Source: Mycobacterium sp. (lineage in GTDB: Bacteria > Actinomycetota > Actinomycetes > Mycobacteriales > Mycobacteriaceae). Taken from it: 64,000 bases of DNA. Where the stretch lies: the NCBI GenBank assembly GCA_016197405.1, contig JACPVR010000009.1, positions 41,020 through 105,019 of the forward strand, read 5' to 3'. The notes beneath the pieces were generated by a model, which was not told where the DNA came from, ran no database searches, and saw nothing but the letters and a program-made list of their open reading frames with translations. How positions within the stretch are numbered: position 1 is the stretch's first letter; each line of letters starts with the position of its first letter. Both the position numbers and the translations under genes were made by a program. Below are positions 28,433 through 36,816 of this stretch, one piece after another.

Positions 28433-29184
28433 CCGTCGAGATCGACGCCATACCCGCCGACCTCGTCGATACCGTGCAGTCCCACGGAAACGCCGTGGCG
28501 GCCGGGCGGACCCGAAGCGTGCTGGCGGACTTCCTGCCCGACCGGCTCGGGCAACTCATCGCCTCGGCGGATGTGCCGAACCGGCTCAAAGGCGCCCAGG
28601 TTCAGTCGATCTCCGATGTCGGCGGCGGTTTCTACGACGCCGTCATCCGGTACACCAAGCTCGACGACGAATCATTCGAGCTGCGCAGTCGCTGGGTACG
28701 TTTCGACGACGGCAGCTGGCGGGTGTTCAGCGTGCGCAACATACCGGCAACCGCGCCGTGGATGGACATCACCGGCCCGGCCGACGACGGTTCCGACCGG
28801 CCACACTGGGACGGCCTGCGCGAGGGCGTCCTTCGGATCCAACGCTGCGCGCAGTGCCGGACCTGGATCTGGTCCCCTCGCCCGATCTGTCCGTCCTGCC
28901 ACTCGTTCGACACCCGATGGGAAGCGGTGCAGCCCGTCGGCACGATCTACTCCTGGACTCGCACCTGGCAGCCCTTCGCGCCCGAGAGCACAGGTCACCT
29001 GCCTTACACCGTGGTCCTGGTGGAACTGCGCGATGCCGGCGGATCGCGAGTGGTGGGCGTCCTCGCGGATGCCGACGGCGTGACCCCGGCCATCGGTGCC
29101 GAAGTCCACGGCGCCATCGAGGCACCCCCGGATCAGCGACACTGGCCGTTGCTGCGTTGGCACCTGACAGATGGGGCATCATGA
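28429..29184 (+). CDS. DUF35 Zn-ribbon/OB-fold protein with N-terminal extra domain
   Basis: 251 residues in two parts. About residues 1-115 form a domain I do not recognise securely (VGGGFYDAVIRYTKLDDESFELRS has an NTF2/SnoaL-like look). Residues about 120-250 are the DUF35 pair: a zinc ribbon with CAQC-x10-CPSC and an OB-fold (GTIYSWTRTWQPF, LPYTVVLVEL). DUF35 proteins pair with thiolase-like enzymes, as in steroid side-chain retro-aldolases. Here it overlaps both the GNAT gene (28429-28432) and the thiolase gene (29181-29184) by ATGA, supporting a complex. Confidence 0.9.
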   Translation: MTVEIDAIPADLVDTVQSHGNAVAAGRTRSVLADFLPDRLGQLIASADVPNRLKGAQVQSISDVGGGFYDAVIRYTKLDDESFELRSRWVRFDDGSWRVFSVRNIPATAPWMDITGPADDGSDRPHWDGLREGVLRIQRCAQCRTWIWSPRPICPSCHSFDTRWEAVQPVGTIYSWTRTWQPFAPESTGHLPYTVVLVELRDAGGSRVVGVLADADGVTPAIGAEVHGAIEAPPDQRHWPLLRWHLTDGAS

Positions 29185-30347
29185 GGGACTTTCGCGGCTC
29201 CACCGCCGTGGTCGGCGTGGGGACGACGGGCTACTACAAGCGTGGAACGAGCCCGCTCACCTCGATTCAGCTTGTGCTGCAGGCGATCCTGCGGGCCTGC
29301 GAGGATGCCGGCACCGATCCACGTACCGTGGACGGATTCGTCTCCTACGGCGGAGAGTCCAGCGACGGTCTCGCGATCGGCGCCGCTCTCGGCGTGGACG
29401 AGCTGCGATGGTCCACCGAGGTGTGGGGCGGTGGCGGCGGTGGTATCGCCGCGGCGATCAACTGCGCCGCGGCCGCGGTGTACAGCGGCCAGGCCGACTG
29501 CGTGGCGGTGTACCGCGGCCTGTCCGAGGCTTCCGATGGCCGTCGAGCCTTCGCCAAAGGCCACCTCGGGCCGCTGTATGCGGCACACGGTGTCCTGGCC
29601 CCGGCCCAGGTGTGCGCGCTGCGCACCCAGCGGCTACTGGAAGTCGACGGTGTGCCCCGGTCGGCGCTGGAAGCCGTCTCGCTGGCCGGCTATCACCACG
29701 CCCGCAACAATCCCGATGCCGTCGGCTACGGCAACACCGTCGATCACGAGCGCTATCACAACAGCCGGTGGATCTCCGAACCGCTGCATCTGTTCGACTG
29801 CTCGCGCGAGAATGACGGTGCCGCAGCCATTCTGGTGGTCCGGGCCGAGCACGCGGCCGACTATCGCGGCGTACCGGCGTTCATCCTGTCCGGAGTTCAG
29901 GGCGCGGCGGCCGGGTGGGCCGAATCGGTGGAGAACGAGCAGCGCTACACCACTGCCGGTTTCCATCCTGCCCTGGTCGAACGGCTGTGGGCGGGTGCCG
30001 GTATCGGACCCCGAGAGGTCGACGTGGCACAGGTCTACGAGAACTTCACCGGACCCGCTGTCGCCTCGATCATCGACCACGGATTCTGCCCGTCCGGCCC
30101 GGCCGCGGGTGAGTTCCTGACGGTGGAGAATCTCACCGTGGGCACCGGCACGTTTCCCGTCAATACTGCGGGCGGGAACATCGCGGAGGGATTCGTACAC
30201 GGTATCGGCCTCGCGGTAGAAGCGGTGCGCCAGATTCGCGGTGGCTCCCCCAACCCGGTGAGCGGCGCCGACGTGTCATTGCTGATCGGCGGTCCGATGG
30301 CGCCACTGGTCAGTTCTACAGTGTTCGGGTCACCGGCGACGGTCTGA
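29181..30347 (+). CDS. thiolase-fold lipid-transfer protein / probable retro-aldolase subunit
   Basis: A 388-residue thiolase-superfamily protein of the SCP-x/Ltp branch: STAVVGVGTTGYYKRGT start, a helix-rich middle, AQVYENFTGP, and NTAGGNIAEGFVHGIGLAVEAVRQIRG near the end. The nucleophilic Cys found in true thiolases is not at its usual place; that stretch is EVWGGGGGGIAAA. Lack of the Cys plus a coupled DUF35 gene is the pattern of Ltp2-type aldolases that split beta-hydroxyacyl-CoA side chains. The final GHP-type loop is replaced by HGIG. Substrate is inferred only to be a CoA ester. Confidence 0.85.
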   Translation: MRDFRGSTAVVGVGTTGYYKRGTSPLTSIQLVLQAILRACEDAGTDPRTVDGFVSYGGESSDGLAIGAALGVDELRWSTEVWGGGGGGIAAAINCAAAAVYSGQADCVAVYRGLSEASDGRRAFAKGHLGPLYAAHGVLAPAQVCALRTQRLLEVDGVPRSALEAVSLAGYHHARNNPDAVGYGNTVDHERYHNSRWISEPLHLFDCSRENDGAAAILVVRAEHAADYRGVPAFILSGVQGAAAGWAESVENEQRYTTAGFHPALVERLWAGAGIGPREVDVAQVYENFTGPAVASIIDHGFCPSGPAAGEFLTVENLTVGTGTFPVNTAGGNIAEGFVHGIGLAVEAVRQIRGGSPNPVSGADVSLLIGGPMAPLVSSTVFGSPATV

Positions 30348-30373
30348 CAAGGCTTCACGGAGCGAGGAGACAG

Positions 30374-31888
30374 ATGGCAGCGACGGTCGGTTCCGCCCTC
30401 AACTGGTGGGCCAGGACCAAGGGCGATCAGACCGCTCTCATCGTGGCAGAGGACCGGTTGACCTACCGGGAACTGCACGACTGGTCGAGCAGACTGGCAC
30501 GCCGGCTGGCCGATGACGGCGTCAAGCCCGGCGACCGCGTCGGACTACTGGGCTCCAACACGCTGGCCTGGCCGGTCGCCGCGCTGGCCATCGTCAAGAC
30601 CGGGGCAGTGCTCGTTCCCCTCAACGCCCGACTCAAGCCGGCCGAGATCCGCAAGGTCGCCGACGATTCCGGCCTCAGTCTCCTCATCTCCAGCCCCCCG
30701 CTCGTGACGGCCGCACACGAAGCACGGGCAGGCGGCCGGGAGTTCGCCGTCGTGGACTTCGACATCGTGGATGCCCACCGATTCGGGACGAGCGACGATT
30801 TCCGGATCGACCGGGCCCCGGACGATCCCATCGCAGTGATCTTCACCAGTGGTTCGACGGGGTTGTCGAAAGGCGTCATCCTGACCACCGCGACGCTACT
30901 CGGCATCGTGCTGGAGAACACGCTGACGCAGGAGGGGTTCAGCCCGGGCACCGTGACTCTGCTCCTGCTGCCACTGGCCTTCACTCCGGGCTTGGTGTAC
31001 GGCGTGCTGGTCACCACCGTCCTCGGCGGGACGCTCATAGTCGAACCCGAACTGAACCCGTCTCGCGCCGTCGGTCTGATCGCGGAGCACCGGGTGCGTG
31101 CGCTGTTCGGTGTCCCGCTGATCTTCGAGGCCCTGTCGAAGACCCCGGAGTTCGATCATGCCGATCTGAGTTCCCTGCAGACCGCGATCATCGGCGGTGC
31201 TGCGGTGCCCACCGATCTGCTGGGCCGGTGGGCCGCCAAAGGCGTTCTGCTGCGCCAGATTTACGGGATGACCGAGGCCGGAGGGGTCGCGACGGCCACC
31301 CTGGCCCACGAGGCGCTGGAGCATCCCGGATCTTGTGGCATCGGATCCATATTCACCGATGTGGCGGTGATGGGTGCCGACGGGGCTTTGCTGGGCCCCG
31401 GGGAGTTGGGCGAACTCGTGGTCCGCGGGCCAGGTGTCACCCCCGGCTACTGGGAGGCTCCCGAAGAGACCGCCGCGGCCATTCACGGAGGGTGGCTGCA
31501 CAGCGGCGACCTGGGAACCAGCGACGAGTCGGGCCGGATCACCTTCGTCGACCGGCTCAAAGACCTGATCATCTCCGGTGGTATCAACATCTCCCCCGTC
31601 GAACTGGAGGCCGTCATCGCCGGCCTCGACGGGGTGAGCGAAGTCGCGGTGATCGCCGCGGCCGACTCCCGGTTCGGCGAGACACCTGCCGCCATCGTCA
31701 CCGGATTGGTCGACGACGAGGCGGCCGTGATCCGACACTGCGAGGCCCTGCTCTCCGATTACAAGGTGCCGCGGTACGTGGTGTTGCGCACGGAGCCGTT
31801 ACCCCGGCTGCCCAGCGGCAAGCTCGACAAGCGTGCCATTCGCGAGGAGTACCGGGACGTGGCCGAACGATTCCCTCGCGCCCGCTGA
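30374..31888 (+). CDS. acyl-CoA ligase (FadD-type, ANL family)
   Basis: A 504-residue ANL-family enzyme that activates a carboxylic acid to its CoA ester through an adenylate. Motifs: FTSGSTGLSKGVI (P-loop), GIGSIFTD, YGMTEAGG, LHSGDLGTSDESGRI, VDRLKDLIISGG hinge, and catalytic lysine LPSGKLDKRAI. Good ribosome site (GAGGAG) before the ATG. Last gene of the Rieske operon, 26 bp after the thiolase. Likely activates an oxidised acid intermediate from the imported substrate. Confidence 0.93.
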   Translation: MAATVGSALNWWARTKGDQTALIVAEDRLTYRELHDWSSRLARRLADDGVKPGDRVGLLGSNTLAWPVAALAIVKTGAVLVPLNARLKPAEIRKVADDSGLSLLISSPPLVTAAHEARAGGREFAVVDFDIVDAHRFGTSDDFRIDRAPDDPIAVIFTSGSTGLSKGVILTTATLLGIVLENTLTQEGFSPGTVTLLLLPLAFTPGLVYGVLVTTVLGGTLIVEPELNPSRAVGLIAEHRVRALFGVPLIFEALSKTPEFDHADLSSLQTAIIGGAAVPTDLLGRWAAKGVLLRQIYGMTEAGGVATATLAHEALEHPGSCGIGSIFTDVAVMGADGALLGPGELGELVVRGPGVTPGYWEAPEETAAAIHGGWLHSGDLGTSDESGRITFVDRLKDLIISGGINISPVELEAVIAGLDGVSEVAVIAAADSRFGETPAAIVTGLVDDEAAVIRHCEALLSDYKVPRYVVLRTEPLPRLPSGKLDKRAIREEYRDVAERFPRAR

Positions 31889-31955
31889 CGCCACTTGACA
31901 CGTCGCCGACATCGACTGCCCTACAAAGGTATTACGGCAGCTCTGCGCGCTGGAG

Positions 31956-31969
31956 AGTTCCCGGGAACT
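31956..31969. repeat. 14-bp perfect palindrome upstream of SDR promoter
   Basis: AGTTCCCGGGAACT lies 68 nt after the acyl-CoA ligase stop and 19 nt before the -35 of the SDR promoter. It could be the ligase terminator stem or an activator/repressor site; no T-run follows. Not found near promoter copies A or C. Confidence 0.45.
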
Positions 31970-31975
31970 GTCTTC

Positions 31976-32017
31976 TGACACATTTTGATTGACGTCTCAT
32001 ACCTATCGGCGTAAGGT
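31976..32017 (+). promoter_or_regulatory. SDR-P450-TetR promoter with ACCT-N9-AGGT operator (copy B)
   Basis: -35 TTGACG (31989-31994), 17-bp spacer, -10 TAAGGT (32012-32017). Operator-like ACCTATCGGCGTAAGGT at 32001-32017 is identical to copy A. The 42-bp block matches copy A at 38 of 42 positions. Confidence 0.82.
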
Positions 32018-32105
32018 TTCGCTGCAGGTGTTGCACGTCACAGTGCCGCCGCGTCGTGAGTGACAGTGCATACCGCCGGTCGGCGGGTCAACCCTGAGGA
32101 GGGTC

Positions 32106-32972
32106 ATGAAACTAGACGGCAAGGTCGCATTGATCACCGGAGCCGGTTCAGGTCTCGGTCGTCAGAGCTCGCTGTTGTTCAGCGCCGAAGGGGCGAGGGT
32201 CGCTGTCGTCGACATCGATGGCGACCGAGCCGAACAGACATGCAAGCTGGTCTCCGAGGCCGGCGGTGACGCGATCGCGATCACCGCCGATGTGGCCGCG
32301 AAGGACGAGATCGATGCGGCGGTACGGCAGACCGTCGAGCACTTCGGCAAGCTGGACATCGCGTGGGCCAATGCCGGTGTGGTGTCCCGCGGCGGCGTGC
32401 CCTCGGTGGCCGGCGGCGAGTACGTGGCGTTCGAGGACCTGACCGAATCCGATTGGCAGGACGTGCTCGGCGTCAACCTGTCCGGCGTGGTCTACACCGC
32501 CCAAGCCGCGGTGCCGCATCTGAAGGCCAACGGCGGCGGAACCATCCTCGCGACGTCGTCGGCCGCATCACTGGTCGCGTACCACAACATCGCGATGTAT
32601 TCGGCGACCAAGGCCGGAGTGAACGGCTTGGTACGCGGCCTCGCTCTGGATCTCGGCCGGTGGGGAATTCGCGTCAATGCCATCGCCCCCACTCATGGGA
32701 TGTCGCCGAACTTCCTGATGCCGCCGGGTTCTCCGGTGGTGGGCCAATCCTACTAAGAGGTCGCGGGCCCATGGAACCCGACGGTCTCCCCCATACCGCT
32801 CAAGCTGCAGCGACCGCCCTCGTTGCACGACAACGCAAAGGTCGCTCTGTTCCTGGCCAGCGACGACTCGGCATACATCTCCGGCGCGACCATCGGGTCC
32901 ACCGATGGCGGCACGTTGTCGCGCGTCGGTATGTGGTTCGACGAAGACCTCAACCCTGCGCCCGTCTCCTGA
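32106..32972 (+). pseudogene. short-chain dehydrogenase/reductase broken by in-frame TAA
   Basis: Classical SDR: ALITGAGSGLGRQ cofactor loop, LDIAWANAG, SSAAS catalytic serine and YSATKAG catalytic tyrosine/lysine. An in-frame TAA at codon 217 (32754-32756) ends the product after VVGQSY; translation past it continues without frame change to TGA at 32970-32972, encoding recognisable SDR C-terminus (VALFLASDDSAYISGATIGSTDGG). Full length would be 288 residues. The missing part holds the substrate-lid/dimer helix and final helices, so the truncated protein is probably inactive, unless the stop is read through. Strong ribosome site (GGAGG) before the ATG. Confidence 0.85.
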
Positions 32973-32998
32973 CTGCCGACCCTGAAGGACAGCCCCTG

Positions 32999-34225
32999 AT
33001 GACCGCAACAGCCAGCGTTCCGACAGAACTCGTCGTCGACTTCGACGTCTACGACCCCGCCCTTGCCACCCCGGTGGACGTGATGCAGGACAAGGTTGCC
33101 GAGTTGGCGGCAATCGGACCGGTCGTGTACTCACCCGCCTACGGTGGGCACTGGATTGTGACGCATTACAAGGAGATTCAGCAGGTCCTCACCGATCCGC
33201 AGACCTTCTCCAGCTACCCCAACAACCTGGTGACCTCCGATATCGGAAAGTTCATCCCCCTCGAACTCGATCCGCCGGAACACTCCTCCTACCGGCAGGC
33301 GCTACAACCGCTGTTCAGCCCGCAGCGGATGAAGAAGCTCTCCGACGACATCCGCCGCGTGGTCAACGAGCTGATCGACGAGTTCGCCGCCGAAGGCGAA
33401 GTCGAGTACGTGTCGGCGTTCGCCCACGAGCTCCCCGCCCGGGTCTTCCTGGCCTTGATGGACTGGCCGTTGTCAGATGCACCGATATTCACCGAAGCCA
33501 CCAACACGATCTTGTTCGGCAAGCCGGGGGGCACCGAGGAAGAGTCCAATCAAGCCCGGATGATGGCCGGTTTCCAGATGTTCGGCTACTTCCAGAACAT
33601 CGTCGAGACGCGACGGGCCAACCCCGGCACGGACATCACCTCGACACTGATCCACACCGAGGTCAAACTCCCCGATGGCACCCGTCTGCTCACCGACGAA
33701 GAACTCAACCGGATGTTCTTCCTGCTGCTGATCGGTGGCCTACACACGGTGCAAGGATCGTTGTGCTGGGCAATAGTCAATCTGGTGAACAATCCCGAAC
33801 AGCGGGCCGCCATCGTTGCCGACCCCGAGCTGATCCCCAAGGCTGTCGAGGAGATCCTCCGGATGGAAGCGGCCATCATCCCCGGCCGGCGCGCGACCCG
33901 CGAGGTCGAACTCGGCGGGGTCACCATCGCAGAAGGTGACCAGCTGATCGTCATGTTGTGCGGAGCAAACCGAGACGCCGCCGAGTTCACCGATCCGACG
34001 GAATTCGACATCGAGCGATACCCCAACCGGCACTTGTCATTCGGTGCAGGCGTGCACCGTTGCCTGGGATCTCACCTGGGCCGCGTCGAGCTGGTCATCG
34101 CGCTGGAGGAGATCCATCGCCGAATCCCCGATTACCAGCTTGTCGAATCGGATCCGCCAGTCTTCCACTCCAGCCAGGTTCGCGGATGCGCCAGGTTGCC
34201 GATCCGTTTCACCGCGGAGACATAG
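32999..34225 (+). CDS. cytochrome P450
   Basis: A 408-residue soluble class-I P450. Heme-binding loop FGAGVHRCLGSHLGR with the cysteine ligand; K-helix EEILRMEA; ERR-triad arginine in the EFDIERYPNRH region. The I-helix oxygen-activation site reads IGGLHTVQG, so the usual acid (Asp/Glu before Thr) is His, while the Thr is kept. It follows the broken SDR by 26 bp. Electrons probably come from the [3Fe-4S] ferredoxin at 25914. Substrate likely a hydrophobic compound brought in by the Mce importer. Confidence 0.93.
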   Translation: MTATASVPTELVVDFDVYDPALATPVDVMQDKVAELAAIGPVVYSPAYGGHWIVTHYKEIQQVLTDPQTFSSYPNNLVTSDIGKFIPLELDPPEHSSYRQALQPLFSPQRMKKLSDDIRRVVNELIDEFAAEGEVEYVSAFAHELPARVFLALMDWPLSDAPIFTEATNTILFGKPGGTEEESNQARMMAGFQMFGYFQNIVETRRANPGTDITSTLIHTEVKLPDGTRLLTDEELNRMFFLLLIGGLHTVQGSLCWAIVNLVNNPEQRAAIVADPELIPKAVEEILRMEAAIIPGRRATREVELGGVTIAEGDQLIVMLCGANRDAAEFTDPTEFDIERYPNRHLSFGAGVHRCLGSHLGRVELVIALEEIHRRIPDYQLVESDPPVFHSSQVRGCARLPIRFTAET

Positions 34226-34265
34226 CCGGAATCGTCGACATCCGCCGGCCCATCAGGAGGGGGAC

Positions 34266-34886
34266 ATGGCTCGCCACAAGAACGGCACCATACTGAGCCC
34301 CGACGCCGACGAGGCACGCGCGCAGATCTTGGCCGCTGCCGAGCGGGTGATCACGCGCTACGGCGTGCCCAAGACCACGATGGACGATATCGGCAAGGAG
34401 GCCGGCGTTTCGCGGCCCACCGTCTATCGGTATTTCGGCGATCGGGATGCGCTACTCGGCGCGCTCATCGAACGACGGTCCCGATTGCTGTTCGCTCGTG
34501 CATACGAATTCATCAGCAGCCAGGGCACTTTCGCGGATCAGTTGGTGGAGGGTCTGGTCTACCTGGTGGACCACGGCCGCAGAGATGCGATCGTCCGCAT
34601 TCTGGTGAGCCCCGAGCACATGGAACTGAGCGCACCCATCGTCGGTGGCGGCGATCTGGCCACCCGTCTCACCACCGAGATGTGGCGGCCCATCTTCGAG
34701 CGGGCCGCCAGGCGCGGTGAGGTGCGCCCGGATCTGGACATGGCAAGAGTCGCAGAGTGGCTGACGTTGGTGCAGTTCATCCTGGTCGGCCGGTTCGACT
34801 TCGCACGGGCAGACGATCCGGGTCACCGAAGACTGCTACGCGATTTCGTCTTGACCGCTTTCGAGCCGATACACGTTGTTAATTGA
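34266..34886 (+). CDS. TetR family regulator 2 of the catabolic island
   Basis: A 206-residue TetR regulator: basic start (ARHKNGTIL), helix-turn-helix MDDIGKEAGVSRPTVYRYFGDRDALL, then an all-helical ligand domain. Strong ribosome site (AGGAGGGG) before the ATG. It is in the P450 transcription unit and lies 243 bp before the mce operon, so it is the better candidate for the repressor that reads the ACCT-N9-AGGT repeats in promoters A, B and C; a CoA-ester effector would be usual. Confidence 0.92.
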   Translation: MARHKNGTILSPDADEARAQILAAAERVITRYGVPKTTMDDIGKEAGVSRPTVYRYFGDRDALLGALIERRSRLLFARAYEFISSQGTFADQLVEGLVYLVDHGRRDAIVRILVSPEHMELSAPIVGGGDLATRLTTEMWRPIFERAARRGEVRPDLDMARVAEWLTLVQFILVGRFDFARADDPGHRRLLRDFVLTAFEPIHVVN

Positions 34887-34973
34887 CGCTTCCTTAAAAC
34901 TATCATTCATAGATTATCTCACCAGTCTCAAGCTGCGGAAATGGCCCTGAATGGCACTCGATAATGACCATTG

Positions 34974-35002
34974 TTGACCATCAATATCTATCGATGTAAG
35001 GT
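34974..35002 (+). promoter_or_regulatory. mce operon promoter with related operator (copy C)
   Basis: -35 TTGACC (34974-34979), 17-bp spacer, -10 TAAGGT (34997-35002). The overlapping ATCTATCGATGTAAGGT (34986-35002) differs from copies A/B at three of 17 positions. The surrounding intergenic stretch (34887-35109) is notably AT-rich. Confidence 0.72.
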
Positions 35003-35109
35003 TTGTTCGGTTCGGTGGCGCGGATCACACTGTCCCGCAACATGAGTACCGAATCACCGGGGACGGATCGCGGCGGTAGCGAGGCACCGGTGATCACCGA
35101 GGGAGAGAA

Positions 35110-35961
35110 ATGCATGGAGTGAGCGGCCCGACGGGCACGCACAGCGGAATTCACGTTCCCGCTGACGCGAGCCGACTCCAGACACGGCTCGATCAGGTCT
35201 CATCCGCCAAGTCCGCCAAACCGTTCCACGCACTGGGCGGCTTCTTCGCCATGGCGCTCGACGTCCTGGTTCTTCTCCCGCGGCGGCCGTTTGCCTGGCG
35301 TGAATTCCTGCTGCAGTCCTGGTTCGTCGCCCGCGTGTCGATGCTTCCCACACTGCTGCTGGCCATTCCCTTCACAGTCCTGATGGTGTTCACCTTCAAC
35401 ATCTTGTTGGTGGAGTTCGGTGCGGCGGACTACTCCGGCACCGGCGCCGCCTACGGCACGGTGACGCAAATTGGGCCCGTGGTAACGGTATTGGTGGTAT
35501 CTGGTGCCGGCGCGACCGCGATGTGCGCCGACCTGGGCGCCCGCACCATCCGAGAGGAACTCGACGCCTTGCGGGTGATGGGGGTCAATCCCATCCAGGC
35601 GTTGGTGGTACCCCGGGTTCTCGCCGCCACGATGGTGGCCACCATGTTGTCCTCGGTGGTGATCCTGGTGGGCCTGATCGGCAGCTTCGGTTTCTCCGTC
35701 TTCGTCCAGCATGTCACTCCGGGATCGTTCATCGGAGGTCTCACCGTCATCACCAAGGCTCCTGATGTCGTGATCTCCTTGATCAAGTCCATGCTCTTCG
35801 GCCTGGCAGCGGGCCTGATCGCTTGCTACAAAGGCATATCCGTGCAAGGCGGGCCTGCCGGTGTGGGCAACGCCGTCAACGAGACCGTGGTCTTCACCTT
35901 CGTCGCACTCTTCGCGATCAACATCATCGCCACCGCGGTCGGAGTGAAGGCCACCCTATGA
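35110..35961 (+). CDS. yrbEA: YrbE/MlaE-type permease subunit A of the mce operon
   Basis: A 283-residue MlaE-family permease with five to six membrane helices and the conserved EELDALRVMGVNPIQALVVPR coupling loop and GGPAGVGNAVNE region. Together with YrbEB it forms the inner-membrane ABC channel of an Mce lipid importer; the MceG ATPase is normally encoded elsewhere and is absent here. The 40 residues before the first helix are polar. First gene of the operon; overlaps yrbEB by ATGA. Confidence 0.96.
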   Translation: MHGVSGPTGTHSGIHVPADASRLQTRLDQVSSAKSAKPFHALGGFFAMALDVLVLLPRRPFAWREFLLQSWFVARVSMLPTLLLAIPFTVLMVFTFNILLVEFGAADYSGTGAAYGTVTQIGPVVTVLVVSGAGATAMCADLGARTIREELDALRVMGVNPIQALVVPRVLAATMVATMLSSVVILVGLIGSFGFSVFVQHVTPGSFIGGLTVITKAPDVVISLIKSMLFGLAAGLIACYKGISVQGGPAGVGNAVNETVVFTFVALFAINIIATAVGVKATL

Positions 35962-36812
35962 GCACAAGTACACCGAGCGGGCTGCATCCGGCACTGCGTC
36001 GCGCATTCGGGAGCCGCATCGACCAACTGACCCACCTGGGCACACAGGCACAGTTCTACTTTCGGACCATCGGGGCGATGCGCGACGCCGTGGTTCACTA
36101 CAAGGTCGAAACCGTACGACTCATCGCGCAGATGAGCCTCGGTACCGGCGCACTGGCGATCATCGGTGGCACGGTGGTCATCGTCGGATTCCTGACGTTG
36201 TCGACCGGAGCGCTTGTCGCAGTGCAGGGTTACAACCAGTTCGCCAACGTCGGTGTCGAGGCGCTCACCGGGTTCGCGTCCGCATTCTTCAACGTCCGGC
36301 TCATATCACCGGTCATCGCCGGTATCGCGCTCGCCGCGACGATCGGCGCGGGGGCCACCGCCCAACTCGGCGCCATGCGGATCAACGAAGAGATCGACGC
36401 ACTGGAGGTCATGGGCGTCCGCGCGATCGCCTACCTTGCGTCCAACCGGGTTATCGCGGGAGTCATCGTCGTGATGCCGCTCTATTGCGTCGCCATGATC
36501 ACGGCATTCCTGGCCGCCAGGTTCGGGACGACGGTGGTCTACGGCCAGTCCAGCGGCGTCTACGACCACTACTTCAACACCTTCCTCAACCCGACCGACA
36601 TCATCTGGTCGTTCTTCCAGGCCGTGCTGATGGCAGTGGTCATCATGCTCGTGCACACCTACTACGGCTTCAACGCATCCGGCGGACCGGCGGGTGTCGG
36701 CGAGGCCGTCGGTCGCGCCGTCCGCACCTCGATGATCTCCGCGGTGTTCGTGGTCCTGTTCGTTTCGCTGGCCATCTACGGGCAGTCCGGCAACTTCAAT
36801 CTGTCGGGATAG
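35958..36812 (+). CDS. yrbEB: YrbE/MlaE-type permease subunit B of the mce operon
   Basis: A 284-residue MlaE-family permease, partner of YrbEA: ATAQLGAMRINEEIDALEVMGVRAIAYLASNR coupling segment (shortened here: INEEIDALEVMG), five or six hydrophobic helices, GGPAGVGEAVGRAVR near the end. Overlaps yrbEA by ATGA and is followed after 4 bp by mceA. The pair is the sign of a complete actinobacterial mce locus. Confidence 0.96.
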   Translation: MSTSTPSGLHPALRRAFGSRIDQLTHLGTQAQFYFRTIGAMRDAVVHYKVETVRLIAQMSLGTGALAIIGGTVVIVGFLTLSTGALVAVQGYNQFANVGVEALTGFASAFFNVRLISPVIAGIALAATIGAGATAQLGAMRINEEIDALEVMGVRAIAYLASNRVIAGVIVVMPLYCVAMITAFLAARFGTTVVYGQSSGVYDHYFNTFLNPTDIIWSFFQAVLMAVVIMLVHTYYGFNASGGPAGVGEAVGRAVRTSMISAVFVVLFVSLAIYGQSGNFNLSG

Positions 36813-36816
36813 CACC

